In this document: positions 1 to 11,439 of the stretch, in pieces | Position numbering within the stretch: position 1 is the stretch's first letter | Layout of the letters: every line of letters begins with the position of its first letter | Origin: Calliopum simillimum | Lineage: Eukaryota > Arthropoda > Insecta > Diptera > Lauxaniidae | DNA: 64,000 bases | Direction of reading: 5' to 3' | NCBI GenBank assembly: GCA_951812925.1 | Contig: OX638371.1 | Location: 81,973,697 to 82,037,696 of the forward strand | Position numbers and translations under genes: made by a program | Notes under the pieces: generated by a model | What the model saw: the letters and a program-made list of their open reading frames with translations, nothing else | Databases searched by the model: none | Told to the model about the DNA's origin: nothing

Positions 1-94
1 TATAAAGTAATTATATATACAATTTAAAATCTTTTCTTCCATTTTATAACCAAATATAGTTCTTCACACATAAATTTCTTCCAAGCAAACTAAC

Positions 95-600
95 CTCGGT
101 AGCACAGCTTCCATTTGAAAATATTTACCAAATATTGGATTTGATTGATTCGGCACATAGTGTGCTCTGTTCGAAGTGATTTTATTACCCAATTGCAATT
201 TAACATATGAATCAGATTGACTGTGCTTGTCATGTGAGCGAAATTGTATTCCTTGCACAATATAAATACGCACTAAAATATTGCAAATCTCAGCCAAAAC
301 TTGTAACTGTGACTGATATCTGGGATTGAGTGCAGCAGTAAGTGGCTTCAACATGACACCATCACCACCACCATCGAGACCGCAGTTGTTATTGCATTGG
401 CAGGGTGTTATTTTAATTTTCAATTTCAATGTTGCATAGGTTTCCTCTTGTGGCAAGGCATTCTTCTTATATTTGACGCCGTGCACCAATTTCACCGGCT
501 CAGCCCAATCTTGAAGGTAACTAAACTCGGCTTGTTTCTCTAGCTCATTGGGATAGACGATAAGTTTGTGTTTGATATTTTGCTCACTCTCATTGGGATC
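95..600 (-). CDS. mfr: Ferlin exon 12, start of C2E
   Basis: Acceptor ATTTTAG, donor GTTAGT at 94, exit in phase 2. It contains LIVYPNELEKQAEFSYLQDW, then C2E from NILVRIYIVQG with paired Asp in HDKHSQSDSYVK, and NPIFGKYFQM. The remaining exons (end of C2E, C2F, anchor) are left of position 1. Confidence 0.88.
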
Positions 601-3600
601 CTAAAATAAAATCAATTGAACTTTAGCATAAAAACATCTTTGCACATACAAACACTTAGGAAAAACACATGGGTACCATTGAAATGTTAATATTTTCATT
701 TGCGTCGAAGTTTATCAATTACAATCGATTTTCTTATTGAAACAATAGTTTTCCTATGAATCGAATACGGTGCGCGCTATTAATTTAATAATATCGACAC
801 TTTTATAATTGATAATAAACTCGTATACAGATTTAATTTTAGTATAAATACTGTTATAATAAAATTCTACAAATAGTACAGGAATCATAATAATATGTCC
901 ATATTGATTTAATGGCGTCATATTTGAAAACGAAAAAATGTATCTTATTGGTACATAATAATGATTAAATGATACGTCATATTAAATGACGGGCCTAATG
1001 GAAGGTAATTAAACAGGAAAAGAACTAATATGGGCGTAACCTTTGGCCTGGCCAAACATTAAATACCCTATACTGCAGTGTTTAAAAAATTTTGCTCATA
1101 TCGTGGGTGCCACGCCCTCTTGACCAAGTTCACCCACTTTTTGCTCAGAACTTGCATTCATAGTTCTTAGTGTCTGAGTGAAATTTGGTTGGATTATTTC
1201 AAAAAACGTTTTCAGTATAACATTTTGAAGCTTTTGCTTGTGTGGAAGGTGCCACGCCCTCTTGTCCAAGTTAACCCTGTTTTTGCTCAGAACTTGTTTA
1301 TGTGGGAGGTGCCACGCCCTCTTGTATTTGCCCAGTTTTATTTTTCAGAGCTTGAGCTTACAATTCGTAGTACTAACTTCGACGACAAAGGTAGTGTACC
1401 AAATTTCATTGAATTATCTTGCTCAGCTTTCCCAAAAATGTATTTCCACGCACACCCAGCCACCTAGCCAGACAGGCGGACAAGGCTATATCATGATCAA
1501 GAATATATATACTTTTGTACATCTGCCACGCCTCCTTCTTTGCGTTACAAACGGAAGGACAAAGTGAATATACCCTGGGTGTAGGGTATAATGATAAAAT
1601 CGCAATCAGCAAAAAAAAGTGCAAGAAAATATATGTAGTTAGTTAAATTAATTAATGGTATCCCCACATTAACTAATGGTACAAACTAATGATGTATTAA
1701 TAGGAAGTACCATTGGATCAATATTTTTAGACAATTATAATTTTTAGTAAAAATGTACTATCAATATAATAGTTTGGAAATTATTATTCCGATAGGGCAA
1801 AGCTCATTGATTTATTCTAACAGTAAAAACTTATTGATCTTATCGTGAATCCCATTAAATTTTTTTGGTTTCACTTACGGCTTGTAACGAATTATAAAAT
1901 TTTGTCCACCAAGTGCAATCATATTCAATTAGAGTAGAAGGACGCCGCTCTACTTTTTTTGATTGCTGTAGGTTTCTACGTTTCTTCTCCTCATCTTTGC
2001 GTTTCTTTTCTTCCAGCTGCTTCTGTTCTTCAGATTTATTACGACTAAGCGCACCACGTAAACGCTGATATAATGTAGCTTTTGATTCAGTCTTACCAAT
2101 GAGTGGACTTTCTTCATTATCGTCCATGTACACTACGGTTGAGGCAATGGTTGAGACCGCATCACCTTCCATTGGCCGACATTGAATAGTTTCTTCTCGT
2201 TGAAGATACCGTTTTGAGTTGCTAATTAGCACTGCTCCAACAGTTGTTTCGACACCACGTGCTGACACCAACACATCGGTTGCGATTATTGCTGGCCAAT
2301 ATTCCAGCTGTTCAGGTAGACTCTATCGAAAAAAATTGTATCAGTTACTGTTTTCCAGGAAATGGAAGCTATCGGAAAATAAGAAAAAACCAGGTATTTA
2401 AAGAAATATGAGTAATTCGAATGAACATGTTGTTTGAGAACTCGAGAATATTGCGTTGAGCTCCAATGCCATTTTAAATTCCACCTGCACATGTCATCAA
2501 ATAAAATTAAAAATTGCACACTGAGACTTCAAAAACCAAAAGTTCCTCAGTCCAGTGTCGAATTTCTCGTATTTCTCGAAATATTCAAAAAGTTTTGGTT
2601 TCGGATTAATTGAGCGTTCCGGAACATCAAGTGCTCGTGCTCTCAATGCATCGATAGCACATATTCTTAACATGAACTTAAAAATCTTACCACAACTCCT
2701 GACGCGTAAAGCACAAGGAAATTGACACTATTCCTAATACGTGAACTAGATAGGCCACTTGTCAGTATAAGATCTCCCATCATTATCTTCACACGATGTC
2801 TACCGCTTTTTGTGTAGTTACGAAAACCAGCGAAAATCACTTCCAAACTAAATATTGATAAGAAAAATAAAATAAAAGACAAAAAATCACCAACTTTATC
2901 ATTCTACTTACACAAAATTTCGCATAATTGGGCGTATATTACTTGGTATGCCAGATGTCACGGTAGGTGGTATTGTCGGCCTTTGACAACCTTGATTCTC
3001 TATTTCAACCAATTCAGCCGCCATTAACACTTCCGCACGTACGGCACCAGCAATTGCTATCGGTATCCATTTAAGTGGTGGTGGTGATAAAGTTTTCAAT
3101 TGTTGGAATTTTTGTACAGCCATTTTTGTTTTCAAAAACCGCCCATTTTGATCACGACCTTCTATTACCTCATCACCCTGAGCGTGCAATTTGTCAGCGC
3201 TTATAACTGAAACTGACAATACGCCAGAACCTAAATATTGTTCGACATTTCTTGCATCAGCATCGTACATTTCGACTGCAATAAGTGGTGGATATTTGGT
3301 ATACCAATGAACACTTCCCGCTAATGCGACACATTCGAAGCAAATGACTACATTCCAGATGGGTGAAAGTGTCGCCGGCTCTACGGGTGTTTCTGCTGAC
3401 TGACTTGCAAAGGTAATGCGTAAATGAGCATCACAAAGACCGCTGCTATCACTACCTGGACGTACTTTAGCCTGATGAATGAAAAGTCGGCATTTGTATG
3501 TTGTAAATGGGATAAGCGGATTGAAATAGAAGTTTTCAACTTGTTTCCAATCTTGAGCGATGGTTGTGAAAAATTCCATGCGTTGGTTCTCAACAATAAT

Positions 3601-6600
3601 GCCGAGGCAACCATGAAGTATTCCAATGGTACAACCGCAATTATAGCAAGTATGTGTGCATTGAGAATCCTGCAAAAAGTACCAAGAGAGAAAACTTTAA
3701 AGAAAAGTTTTATGATTGGCATATGTAGTAGTTCTGTTGCAATTTGGTTTTGGTTTAATTGCAGTGCATGAAAGTTAGTTTTCATTTGACTGGAGTATCA
3801 TAAAATCTATGTTTTTGAAGTGTAATACGGATACAGTGTTGTTAAAATTAGTGATGTGAAACCAAGACCAACACCCCAAGACCAACAGGTAGTCTTTGTC
3901 TTAGTCTTGGACATTGGGTCTTGGTTTTCGTTTTGATATTGAGTCTTGTAGTGCTATTCCGGTTAAGGCAGCAGAAAGTCTTTTGTAATACATTTCAGAA
4001 ATACTTTCAAAAACTTCCTAAGACTTTCGGTATTCTGTCGAAAAAGTCTTGTAGAAAAACCTCATAAATTCCCCACACAAGAATTTTAGTGGTGAACTTG
4101 TCAAATTGTGCAAAACAAGGTCTTGCGCGTTGTTTTAGTAAAGAATGTGGTGAGCAGTTTTACAGCTCTAAGACTGTTGCCGGAATAGCCATATTGGTCT
4201 CTAACATTAAGACTTGGTCTTGAACAAATTTCTAAAGATTGTTGAGTACTCAAAATTTCCAAACCTAATTTTTCCAAAGCAGTTAAGTTTTTAAGATGTT
4301 AAATTTCGAGGGCGGGTACTGCTTAATAAAACCTTGTTACAAACGAAAAGTGGGTGGAATTGAATAAGTGCCACGCCCACTTTTTTGCCCTTGAAAATTT
4401 TGATTCAATATTACTCGAAAACGACTTCAACAATTTTGATGAAAATTTATGAGATCTTACCTCTGCAAACGAGGATTAATATATAATATGCCGTTACATT
4501 GGGAAAACTCGTTGAAGGGAGTGGCACCGCCCACAAAAATATAATACGGTGTAAAAAGAAAACTAATAAAGCAATCATTCTAAAATTAACTTTGGGGAGC
4601 CTACTTGCTAAAAGAAATCTCTGAACTGAAAGTGGGTAAAATATCACCGTTGCGCGTGGAACCTCCCATACAAGCAAAATACGTTAAATGCTATTTCTCG
4701 CAAATGTTACAAGATATTTTAATGAAATTTGGTATGTAGGTACTGCTTACCAATGCCTTATAATAAGCGCAAAGTGGGCGGTATCGAAGAAGTACCACGC
4801 CTTCTTTTAAACCATTGAAAATTTTGATTCAGTATTACTCGAAAACGACTCAAACAATTTTAATGAAAATTTAGGAGATGTTACCACAAGGATTAATTAA
4901 TATGTGATATGTCGTTATATTGGGAAAATTCGTCAAAGGGCGTGGCAACGCACATAAAAATATGATGCGTTATAAAAAGAAAACTACTAAAGCAATCTTT
5001 CTGAATTTAACTGTAGGAAGTCTACTTGCTATTAGGCACCTACGACCTGAAAGTCGGCAAAATATCGCCGGTGCACGTGGAATCTCCCATACAAGTAAAA
5101 CACATTAAATGCTATTTCTCGCGGATGGTACAACATATTTTGATGAAATTTGGTATGCGGATCTGGATCATGAGCATCTAAAGCATAACGAAAAGTAGAC
5201 TTTTTTCAAGAATTATCACGCCCACTTTTTATCAAAATAAAAATTTTGGTTAATAACTCAGGCACAAAAAAAATGGAATAATCTTATATGCAGTCTTATG
5301 TACTTTTTGACGCTAAATCCTGCAGGATTTTGAAATATCCTTGCTTGAAGTTGCAGAAAACACTGTGTTCAGTTTTACAACGTAGCTACAAGAAAAGGTA
5401 AAATTCTTTTTTATTAATAGCGTCGAATAGCCACACTCTTCCTTATCAAAATATCATTTCAGATTATTCCAATAGGACTCTTACTTTCCGAGTTATGATC
5501 CTATAAAGATAACATATTTCAGCCCCCATACAAAAGACGAAATATACCTATCTGGTGTGTAGCATACCCATTTTTTTTTTTATTTGAGGGCATTCCCCTT
5601 ATTGGCACTAAACCACTGCATACCCTGCAACAGATTTCAACTGATTTTGAGGGTTTTTTGGCCATAAATCGGTTTCGTGATACTAATACAATTACGTCCT
5701 TTGTACGGGTGCTGACAAACCTTCTCTTCAAAGGATCAAAACACGGAAAGTAAGAGTCCTATTGGAAAATTCCGAAGGTTAATTTTAATGCCATTGAAAA
5801 GAAAATGTAGCTAAACTATAAACTTGAAAACAGCGATATATTAAACTTCAGGTATGGATATCTCGAAATAATGAGGGTAAGTTATTCTTTAAATTATTTA
5901 TCCAGAACCAATTATTACATTTTATTAAAATTTAGTATCAGGAGTGCTGCTTTGTTATGTTTCCTTTTTATCGGTTATTGTTAAGTTTTTCTATTTCACC
6001 AAAAACCATCAATTTTGATATTTTTTTTATTGTTTCCGATACCGATTTGACACTTTCCCAGTTTTTTCTTTTGAATGCATGAAAATGTGAGGTACGAATT
6101 TTAATCACAAAAAGTAGCTATGAATAAAATACATCGACTATAAAAATAAGATCATATTGTCTACCAAGCAGAGATCGGTCTCCAGGTACTTAACTATAAA
6201 TTGCCAAGACCGAAAAACAGTCTTGTCTTAATCTTGGCATTGGTATCGAAAAATTACCAAGGCCAATACTCAAGACCAAGACTAATTTTGCTCATCACTA
6301 GTTAAAACAAACAAAAAGATAGGCGATTAGTTAGTTAATGCTTAATTATGCACAAACCGAGTTAGTTTGCCATATAAGCAAACCATTTCAAGAAAACCAT
6401 TGCTACTACGAGTATAAGAATAGCCCAACATTTTCTTTGACGTTATTTCCTACCGCCTACGTAAATTAGGAACCTATCCCACTAATATTAACTACTGTAC
6501 AACCAACTTGGAAATTAATAGAAATGTACAATGCTGCTTCCCGTATAACCAGATATGGGATGTGTGTGACGTCTCTGACCAAAGTTAAAATTAATTTTTT

Positions 6601-9600
6601 GGGTCCACTTAAAAGTTTTCCCTTTTCAACTGACTGACCTTGAAAACAAAATTTCTCATACGCCAGCACATGTTTGTTGGACTTGATGGTTTGTTTTGCG
6701 TGCTTTGATCTCTTGGTGACTGCATGAAGTACTTTGAATTCAATTTACAATATGCGAAATCCTTATTATTACTCGAACTCAGTACAATATATAAATCTGG
6801 CCATTGATCTTGCACACGCGCCATTGTCAAAATGCCAGTTAAGTCTTGTGTGCATTTTATTAGGTCCTGTAGTGCATCTTCTATTATTGTCTCAATATTT
6901 ACACCGTTATTGGATTTCAACTTCTGACGCGTATTGTGAAGTTCTTCTGGCAGTTTTTTAAAGTATTCTTGCAAAAAAGCAAAACGATTTGAATCCCATT
7001 TTGTTGGCTCTTTGAAGCCATCATACTTAAGCCTTTGTTCAGCAACACCCTCTTTAATTTTATTCAACACTGCCATAATAAGGGCTTTGAAACATTTTAC
7101 CTGCAATTGATGCTGATTGGTGTATTTGAGTTGAAATAATTTGAAGGTTTCAATCTCGGTTTTCTGAAAGACAGAGATATTGAAAATAAGTTTGTCAACT
7201 CTACTACATACTGTCATAATTTTAGACTGATTTCAAAAAAAAAGTTACCATAAAATCCAATATTTCTTGCATGAATGTATCACTTTCGAACTTATAACGA
7301 TTATCTGGTAATACGGCTTTCAAGAATATCGACTTAAAGGGTGTATCCTGTTCAAAATACTTAAGAATTTTTCCAGATTTCATTTTGGTGTTATAACTTT
7401 TGAGATAGCATTCGACATTGCTTGAAGTGTTTTCTATAAATTATTAAATATTTTTGTTTTCTCTAGTTATGCCAACTTAAAACAAATAGTTTCTCGTAAT
7501 AATACTAACCCGCTATTTTCAGTGAAATTTTTATATTGCTTAAATTTCCATGCAGGAAATCACCGCGTAAGGTCAAAAATTCTACGACAAAAGTTTCAGT
7601 TTGCCACCAACGTTGTTCTTCAATTGGCTGCACAGATTTTGAGCTTAAGTCTCGCGATATTTCAGCTATCAAAGTCTCTGATCTTATTTCGAGCAATACG
7701 CGACCAATATATTGCGTAGGGTGTTGCGAATCATACAAGTGTATAAATGTGGGTCCCAATACTGGTAAATCTATATTATGTGTGTGTATAGATTGAATAA
7801 TTTCGAAAATCATTTTTTAAGTTTCTTAAAAATCAAAAGACTGAAAACCTTTAAAAGGTTTATGAAATACCATATAATACTCGTACGTTTGCGGTATATA
7901 AAATAATTAGAAGTCGATCATCTTACCCTTGAAAGCAATTTCTTCAAAATGCAATTCAAACTCGCCAACTGATTTCCACTGAAGATGTTCATGTATCATA
8001 ACTTGTACGAGTAGAGTTTGCGCCATGGATGGATAATTCCCAGCAAATGAAAATTCATAACTCCATGCAGGTATTGTTGTGTTCTTACTTACTGGTGTTT
8101 TACCTTTAAACGGAGGAAATCTAAACTTTAGGACAAAAATATGGAAAAATTATGAGTCATCCAGTGTTTGAGATTTCTGAAGAAAGTTACTTGTATCATA
8201 TAATCGCCTTTCTTCGCAAAAAAACCCTTGTGAAAGTATATGCTATAGCGTATGTTACATTTAGTAGCAGCATCAATATTTTGTAAAAGATTTCTGTAGA
8301 CGGTTGCGGTAATTTAGTTAAATATTTACAATTGGTTTTATGAGCAAAAATTTGATCCTCCATGGAGAGATTGCACATAAATATATGTCTGTGGACTTTT
8401 GACAAAACAACCTAACTCGAGATGAGACAATTCTTGAGGATTTTAGTCATAAATATAAAATTTAAATACGCTTCTTCTGGTATAATTATCATATCTCTAT
8501 GGTTTCCAGTACCCGAGATATAAGGGTGTCCCATAATTCACGAAAGATTTGATCTTAGCGCCATTCATGCGGTGATGTGTTGCCAACCAAAAGTGGCAAA
8601 TAATTTGACAGCTGACACTTTAAGATTAGTAAAAATGTATGGAAAGAGGAGATTCAACGCTGCATCAATCAGTTTTTAGGCTCTCCTGAAATGTTGCCAA
8701 TTTCGAGTTAGGTTGTTTTGTCAAAACTCCACAGATATATGTATATTTCAGCAGTCTTGATTTGAAAAGCATAACAGCATATCTTTGACATATGTTAAAC
8801 CTTTCATAAAAATGGTTTTATCTAATCAGAAGCAAAAAAAAAGTAATTATTACTTATTTATATCATCGTAGTCCGTATTAAGCTTCCAGTGTGATAAGCC
8901 CTCTACATTCAAGCCAGACGCAGCACCATTGCTTCCAGCACCAGGCATGCTATCACCACCACCAGCACCTAACGCTTGAGCACTGCTAACACCATTGACA
9001 CCTAAGGCATTGCCACCAACACCGCTTTGCAAGGCATTGATATTGGTAGCCTGTGAAACGATTGCCAAATCTATTTGTAAATAACCTTTACCCAGTTCTG
9101 CAGATGTGGGGCTACCACCCATGGGACATTCGAGGCGTCCCCATTTCTTGAAGAAGCAACGATTCGGTTGATTCCAAATACTTTGCAAATCAATAAGCAA
9201 CTCGCCGAGTACCATGTCTTTTTTGCACGCAGTACGCTTGCGCACCTCGTACAGTATAGTTAGACGAAGAAGTTCAGCCAACGTGCATTTCAGTTCAAAA
9301 ACAAAATACTAAAAAAACGAATATTTTGCTTTTAAAGGAAGATACTGTTTTGTACGAAATGTGGGTAGTACCTCATTGAAATATGGATTCTCTGATTTCG
9401 AAAATGCCTTAGATGATTTGTGAACCTTTCCCAAGGATACGCGTACTATAAATAAAAAAAAAAAATCATCATCCACTATAAGAAACTGCTGCATCGGCCT
9501 CCTCAAAATGCAGCGAATTTTGTATGTAAACAAAACAACAAAAAGGTTCATAATATGACAATTGAATTTTGTATTTAAACATGGATGGTTTTACCAAATA

Positions 9601-9760
9601 CATCACCAGTGAAGACATTCAGATTGCGTGCTTTGTGTAAGGTAGTGCAGATGAGAAAATCCTGTATTGCATTTCCATAACAGTCTTCAGATTCCATTTG
9701 TTCTTCTTCGTTTTCGTCAATTTCTTTATTGTCGCGATACTTCTTTATACCAAATTTCAT
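95..9760 (-). CDS. mfr: Type-II ferlin (otoferlin/misfire-like), 12 exons, 3' end beyond window
   Basis: Ferlins are large tail-anchored multi-C2 proteins acting in Ca2+-dependent membrane fusion; the single Drosophila ferlin, misfire, is needed in sperm for plasma-membrane breakdown after fertilisation. Twelve exons join in frame: 9760-9595, 9445-9372, 9308-8854, 8293-8191, 8125-7927, 7770-7510, 7433-7249, 7163-6639, 3669-2912, 2847-2691, 2322-1879 and 600-95. All have GT donors and AG acceptors and give about 1,277 codons. Order: C2B (residues ~38-200), C2C (~235-350), Fer helical region (~420-656), Cys-rich link then C2D (~657-900), C2-like domain (~908-1010), charged linker, start of C2E (~1200 on). 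No DysF domain lies between the Fer region and C2D, which favours the otoferlin type. C2F and the anchor are outside the window. The ATG at 9760 follows an in-frame stop with no AG between, so it can be the true start; C2A is not seen. The symbol is inferred from family and order. Confidence 0.86.
1025..1590 (-). mobile_element. Helentron-like (DINE-1/mini-me type) non-autonomous element, copy 1
   Basis: It lies in the ferlin intron between exons 11 and 12, on the gene's strand. In element sense it starts ATACCCTACACCC (right end), carries a degenerate AGCCAGC-type tract, then GTGCCACGCCCTC subrepeats, the subterminal GGGTATTT, and the hairpin TTTGGCCAGGCC. It ends TTAG where better copies have CTAG, so it is an older, decayed copy. 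Confidence 0.75.
1879..2322 (-). CDS. mfr: Ferlin exon 11, C2-like end and charged linker
   Basis: Acceptor CGATAG, donor GTAAGT at 1878. After SLPEQLEYWPAI and GVETTVGAVLIS comes a Lys/Glu-rich linker (likely coiled or disordered), then the conserved WWTKFYNSLQA that precedes C2E. Confidence 0.86.
2691..2847 (-). CDS. mfr: Ferlin exon 10, C2-like domain after C2D
   Basis: Acceptor ATATTTAG, donor GTAAGA at 2690. It begins LEVIFAGFRN, matching the V-E-V-L-F-W-G-x-R block of ferlins. With the following exon it reads NSVNFLVLYASGVV then SLPEQLEYWP, with no residue lost at the join. Confidence 0.84.
2912..3669 (-). CDS. mfr: Ferlin exon 9, Cys-rich link and C2D
   Basis: Acceptor TTTTGCAG, donor GTAAGT at 2911. 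A Cys-rich stretch (C..C..CGC) is followed by C2D from YKCRLFIHQAKVRPG. Aspartates in DSSGLCDAH and EMYDADA lie where C2 domains bind Ca2+. The exon ends in the PxGIxxxIRPIMRNFV block that precedes the next C2-like domain in ferlins. Confidence 0.88.
3953..4189. mobile_element. Short TIR element nested in the hAT-like element
   Basis: Inverted GCTATTCCGG (3953-3962) and CCGGAATAGC (4180-4189) bracket 237 bp, and TCTTGG hexamers resume on the far side. No clear target duplication is visible, so this is tentative. Confidence 0.4.
4309..5250. repeat. ~420-bp tandem repeat, about 2.2 units
   Basis: Units start near 4316, 4740 and 5160 (spacing ~424 and ~420). Each holds GTGGGYGGNATYGAA, a CCACGCC block, TATTACTCGAAAACGACT, and a CTCCCATACAAG block before GAAATTTGGTATG. 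The third unit is truncated. Apparent open frames inside are not conserved between units and look non-coding. Confidence 0.7.
6639..7163 (-). CDS. mfr: Ferlin exon 8, Fer helices and DxWPDxYI motif
   Basis: The acceptor CTTTCAG is strong, and the donor at 6638 reads GTCAGT. It encodes 175 residues of mainly helical Fer region, followed by DQWPDLYIVLS...KDFAYCKLNSKYFM, the ferlin FerB signature. The 2,969-bp intron after it holds a large transposable element. Confidence 0.85.
7249..7433 (-). CDS. mfr: Ferlin exon 7, Fer region
   Basis: Acceptor TTTATAG, donor GTAACT at 7248, phase 1 in and phase 0 out. It encodes FLKAVLPDNRYKFESDTFMQEILDFM, a helical segment at the start of the ferlin Fer region. 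Confidence 0.78.
7510..7770 (-). CDS. mfr: Ferlin exon 6, end of C2C and following segment
   Basis: The acceptor ATATAG at 7771 avoids the in-frame stop further upstream. The exon begins DLPVLGPTFIHLYD, the highly conserved ferlin LGPxxxxxY motif after C2C, then GRVLLEIRSE and PIEEQRWWQ. The donor is GTTAGT at 7509. Confidence 0.85.
7927..8125 (-). CDS. mfr: Ferlin exon 5, C2C core
   Basis: The acceptor CTAAAG at 8126 gives phase 0 continuity with the preceding exon, and the donor is GTAAGA at 7926. It encodes the C2C core (TTIPAWSYEFSF, LLVQVMIHEH, GEFELHFEEIAFKG). Confidence 0.8.
8191..8293 (-). CDS. mfr: Ferlin exon 4, first half of C2C
   Basis: This short 103-nt exon is easily missed. 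It is bounded by TCTACAG and GTAACT and enters in phase 2. It encodes 34 residues ending KKGDYMIQ, which with the next exon's FRFPPFKGKTPVSK rebuilds the ferlin C2C signature. Confidence 0.72.
8389..8734. mobile_element. MITE with ~32-bp TIR and 8-bp target duplication, copy 1
   Basis: The TIR CTGTGGACTTTTGAC pairs with the right end at 8703-8734. Both sides are flanked by ATATATGT (8381-8388 and 8735-8742). It is 346 bp with no coding capacity. It sits in the ferlin intron between exons 3 and 4, and a diverged sibling lies at 56743-57103. An 8-bp duplication fits hAT or P-type elements. Confidence 0.75.
8854..9308 (-). CDS. mfr: Ferlin exon 3, C2B end and Gly/Ala/Ser linker
   Basis: Begins YFVFELK after TTTTTTTAG and completes C2B, including the GELLIDLQSIW and GKGYLQIDLAIV strands. 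A low-complexity linker rich in Gly, Ala and Ser follows (about residues 165-210), ending in the conserved TDYDDINK. The donor is GTAATA at 8853 and exit is phase 2. The intron after it carries a MITE. Confidence 0.82.
9372..9445 (-). CDS. mfr: Ferlin exon 2, C2B middle
   Basis: This 74-nt exon enters in phase 1 after TTTATAG and leaves in phase 0 at GTACTA. It encodes VRVSLGKVHKSSKAF...NPYFNE, the C2B segment before the FVF strand typical of ferlins. Confidence 0.8.
9595..9760 (-). CDS. mfr: Ferlin exon 1 (candidate start exon)
   Basis: It opens with ATG at 9760-9758 and an acidic stretch (residues ~12-25, rich in E and D), then the first strand of C2B (residues ~33-50, QDFLICTTLHKARNL). 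The donor is GTAAAA at 9594 and the exon exits in phase 1. An upstream exon carrying C2A could exist if AAG at about 9745 is instead an acceptor; I see none to the right. Confidence 0.7.
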
Positions 9761-10765
9761 TGAAATTGAAATGGGAAAAAATTTTCAAAATAAATGATTG
9801 ATAATTGTTTTTGATGAAACATTAAGACAGAACGGCAAATTGACAGCGAAAAGCTTTTTCGAAATTGAAGCAAAGTTGTAAAACAAATTTGGTACGTAAA
9901 TTTGGGAGTTTTTTAAACAGCTTTTTTTTCTATATTTAACAAAAGCTTAGCAAATAAAGCATTTTTCAGCTGCAGTTAGAGCTTTACTTTAGCAGTTATG
10001 TTAAGAAAGCTTTTGATGATAACCATCCCGACTTCTGTTTAAAATGTTCATATGACGGAAATTTTATGCGATAAAAATTAGATCAGATAAAATGCTATGA
10101 TTTGAATTACTATTATATTTAATGCGATAACAAAAACTTGAGAAAAAATGTCATGATATAAAAATTGTGTTCTGTAATTCATCCGAAGATAAGGGCCTAA
10201 AGACTCCCCAGTCATGTATGGTACTACAAAGTGCCATTTATTATCTCCAACGTTTACTGAAGGCGCAAACATATTGTGTATCTTATGCAATAAAAATATC
10301 ACGATATAAATATGTCATGACGTACAATTTTTTATGTGTCCTGTATCCCATCCCGGAGATTATGGCCTATGCTAAACTTTTCCACCGTGCTCAATGACTA
10401 GTGACCGTTTTCCAATCTCTCCAACATTTAACCGATATCAGATATTTCGTTTACAGAGACAGTTTCACCCAATATTCCCCCGAGGATTTTTTAAGCCCTG
10501 AGAACGGAGGTAAAAACGAAATTTTTTTGTAAACTGGTGGCTAATTTTTTAACTTATGGTCATTTCCATAGTGACGGGTACGACAGTTTAAGGACAATTT
10601 TAAATTTTAAAAGTAAAATTTGGATAAATACGCCAGAAAAGTACTTTAACCTTAGAAGTGTCAACTATTTCGATCTTGTCAACAAATAGAAGTATTCAAA
10701 AAAAGTTAAATTTCAATGCTTTTTTCTACTAAATAATGGTATCGGGCGCGACATTACAAATCAGA
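9761..10765. other. Region upstream of ferlin, no gene seen
   Basis: AT-rich sequence directly upstream of the proposed ferlin start. It must contain the ferlin promoter if exon 1 is correct, but I see no convincing Inr/DPE pair on the minus strand. Confidence 0.3.
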
Positions 10766-11438
10766 AGGTCCATAACAAAACGCAATAAGTCCATTTTAAC
10801 ATTTTTTTGGATAAACGCACAAAAGTAACAAAAGTCAGAAGGATATATATTTTTTTAAAAACAGTTGTTGTGGTATAGAAGGGTTTCTGGGGAGAATGCA
10901 GTTCATAAATAAATTAATTTATCTGGCAATTAATTTTTAAGTTATTTAGATTACAAATTTGGAAATGTTGCGTTTTTGTCCGACACATAGTAATTCTTAC
11001 TTTTGGTATTGAATAACTATGAAATTATTGACCCTTGTTATGTTATATGACAATATTTACACAGATTATATAGAATTGAATTCAGTCAAAAAATTTAACA
11101 ACTTAAAAAGTGGATTTATTGCATTTTGTTCTGGACCCTCTTAGGTCTTGAAGAGTTACTATAACAAAAAAATGTAATTTTATTGTAAAGTTAGGATAAC
11201 AATGAAATACATTTTTATTATTGACTTTTCACTAAAATATCGAAGTTGTTTATTGCATAAATATGGAAATGTTTCATTTTGGTCTGAACCATTATTTTTG
11301 GTATTGAAAAACAGTAAAATTATTGATGCCTGATGTGTTTTATAACAATGGTTACATAGATTTTAATGTGTAGAATTGAATTCAATTGTAAAATCCAAAA
11401 AATCCAAAAATGGAATTATTGCGTTTTGTTATGGACCT
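10766..11438. mobile_element. TIR element with internal duplication
   Basis: AGGTCCATAACAAAACGCAA at the left is the inverse of the right end at 11407-11438 (~32 bp, one mismatch). The right-end block is also present, more diverged, at 11105-11142. That makes two copies of a ~298-bp module (10997-11142 and 11294-11438). There is no coding potential. Confidence 0.65.
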
Positions 11439-11439
11439 C

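Larger units (their letters stand above)
3849..6300. mobile_element. hAT-like non-autonomous composite element in a ferlin intron
   Basis: The ends are inverted TAGTGATG (3849-3856) and CATCACTA (6293-6300), flanked by GTTAAAAT (3841-3848) and GTTAAAAC (6301-6308), an 8-bp target duplication with one mismatch, as hAT elements make. Inside each end are CCAAGA/TCTTGG hexamer arrays. The middle contains a ~237-bp MITE and a ~420-bp tandem repeat. No transposase frame is visible. Assignment to hAT rests on target-site length and end sequence only. Confidence 0.6.

Noticed and set aside
2286..2655. Additional ferlin exon between exons 10 and 11
   Set aside because: The joined exons already align residue for residue with the ferlin pattern, and the frames here show no C2 motif.
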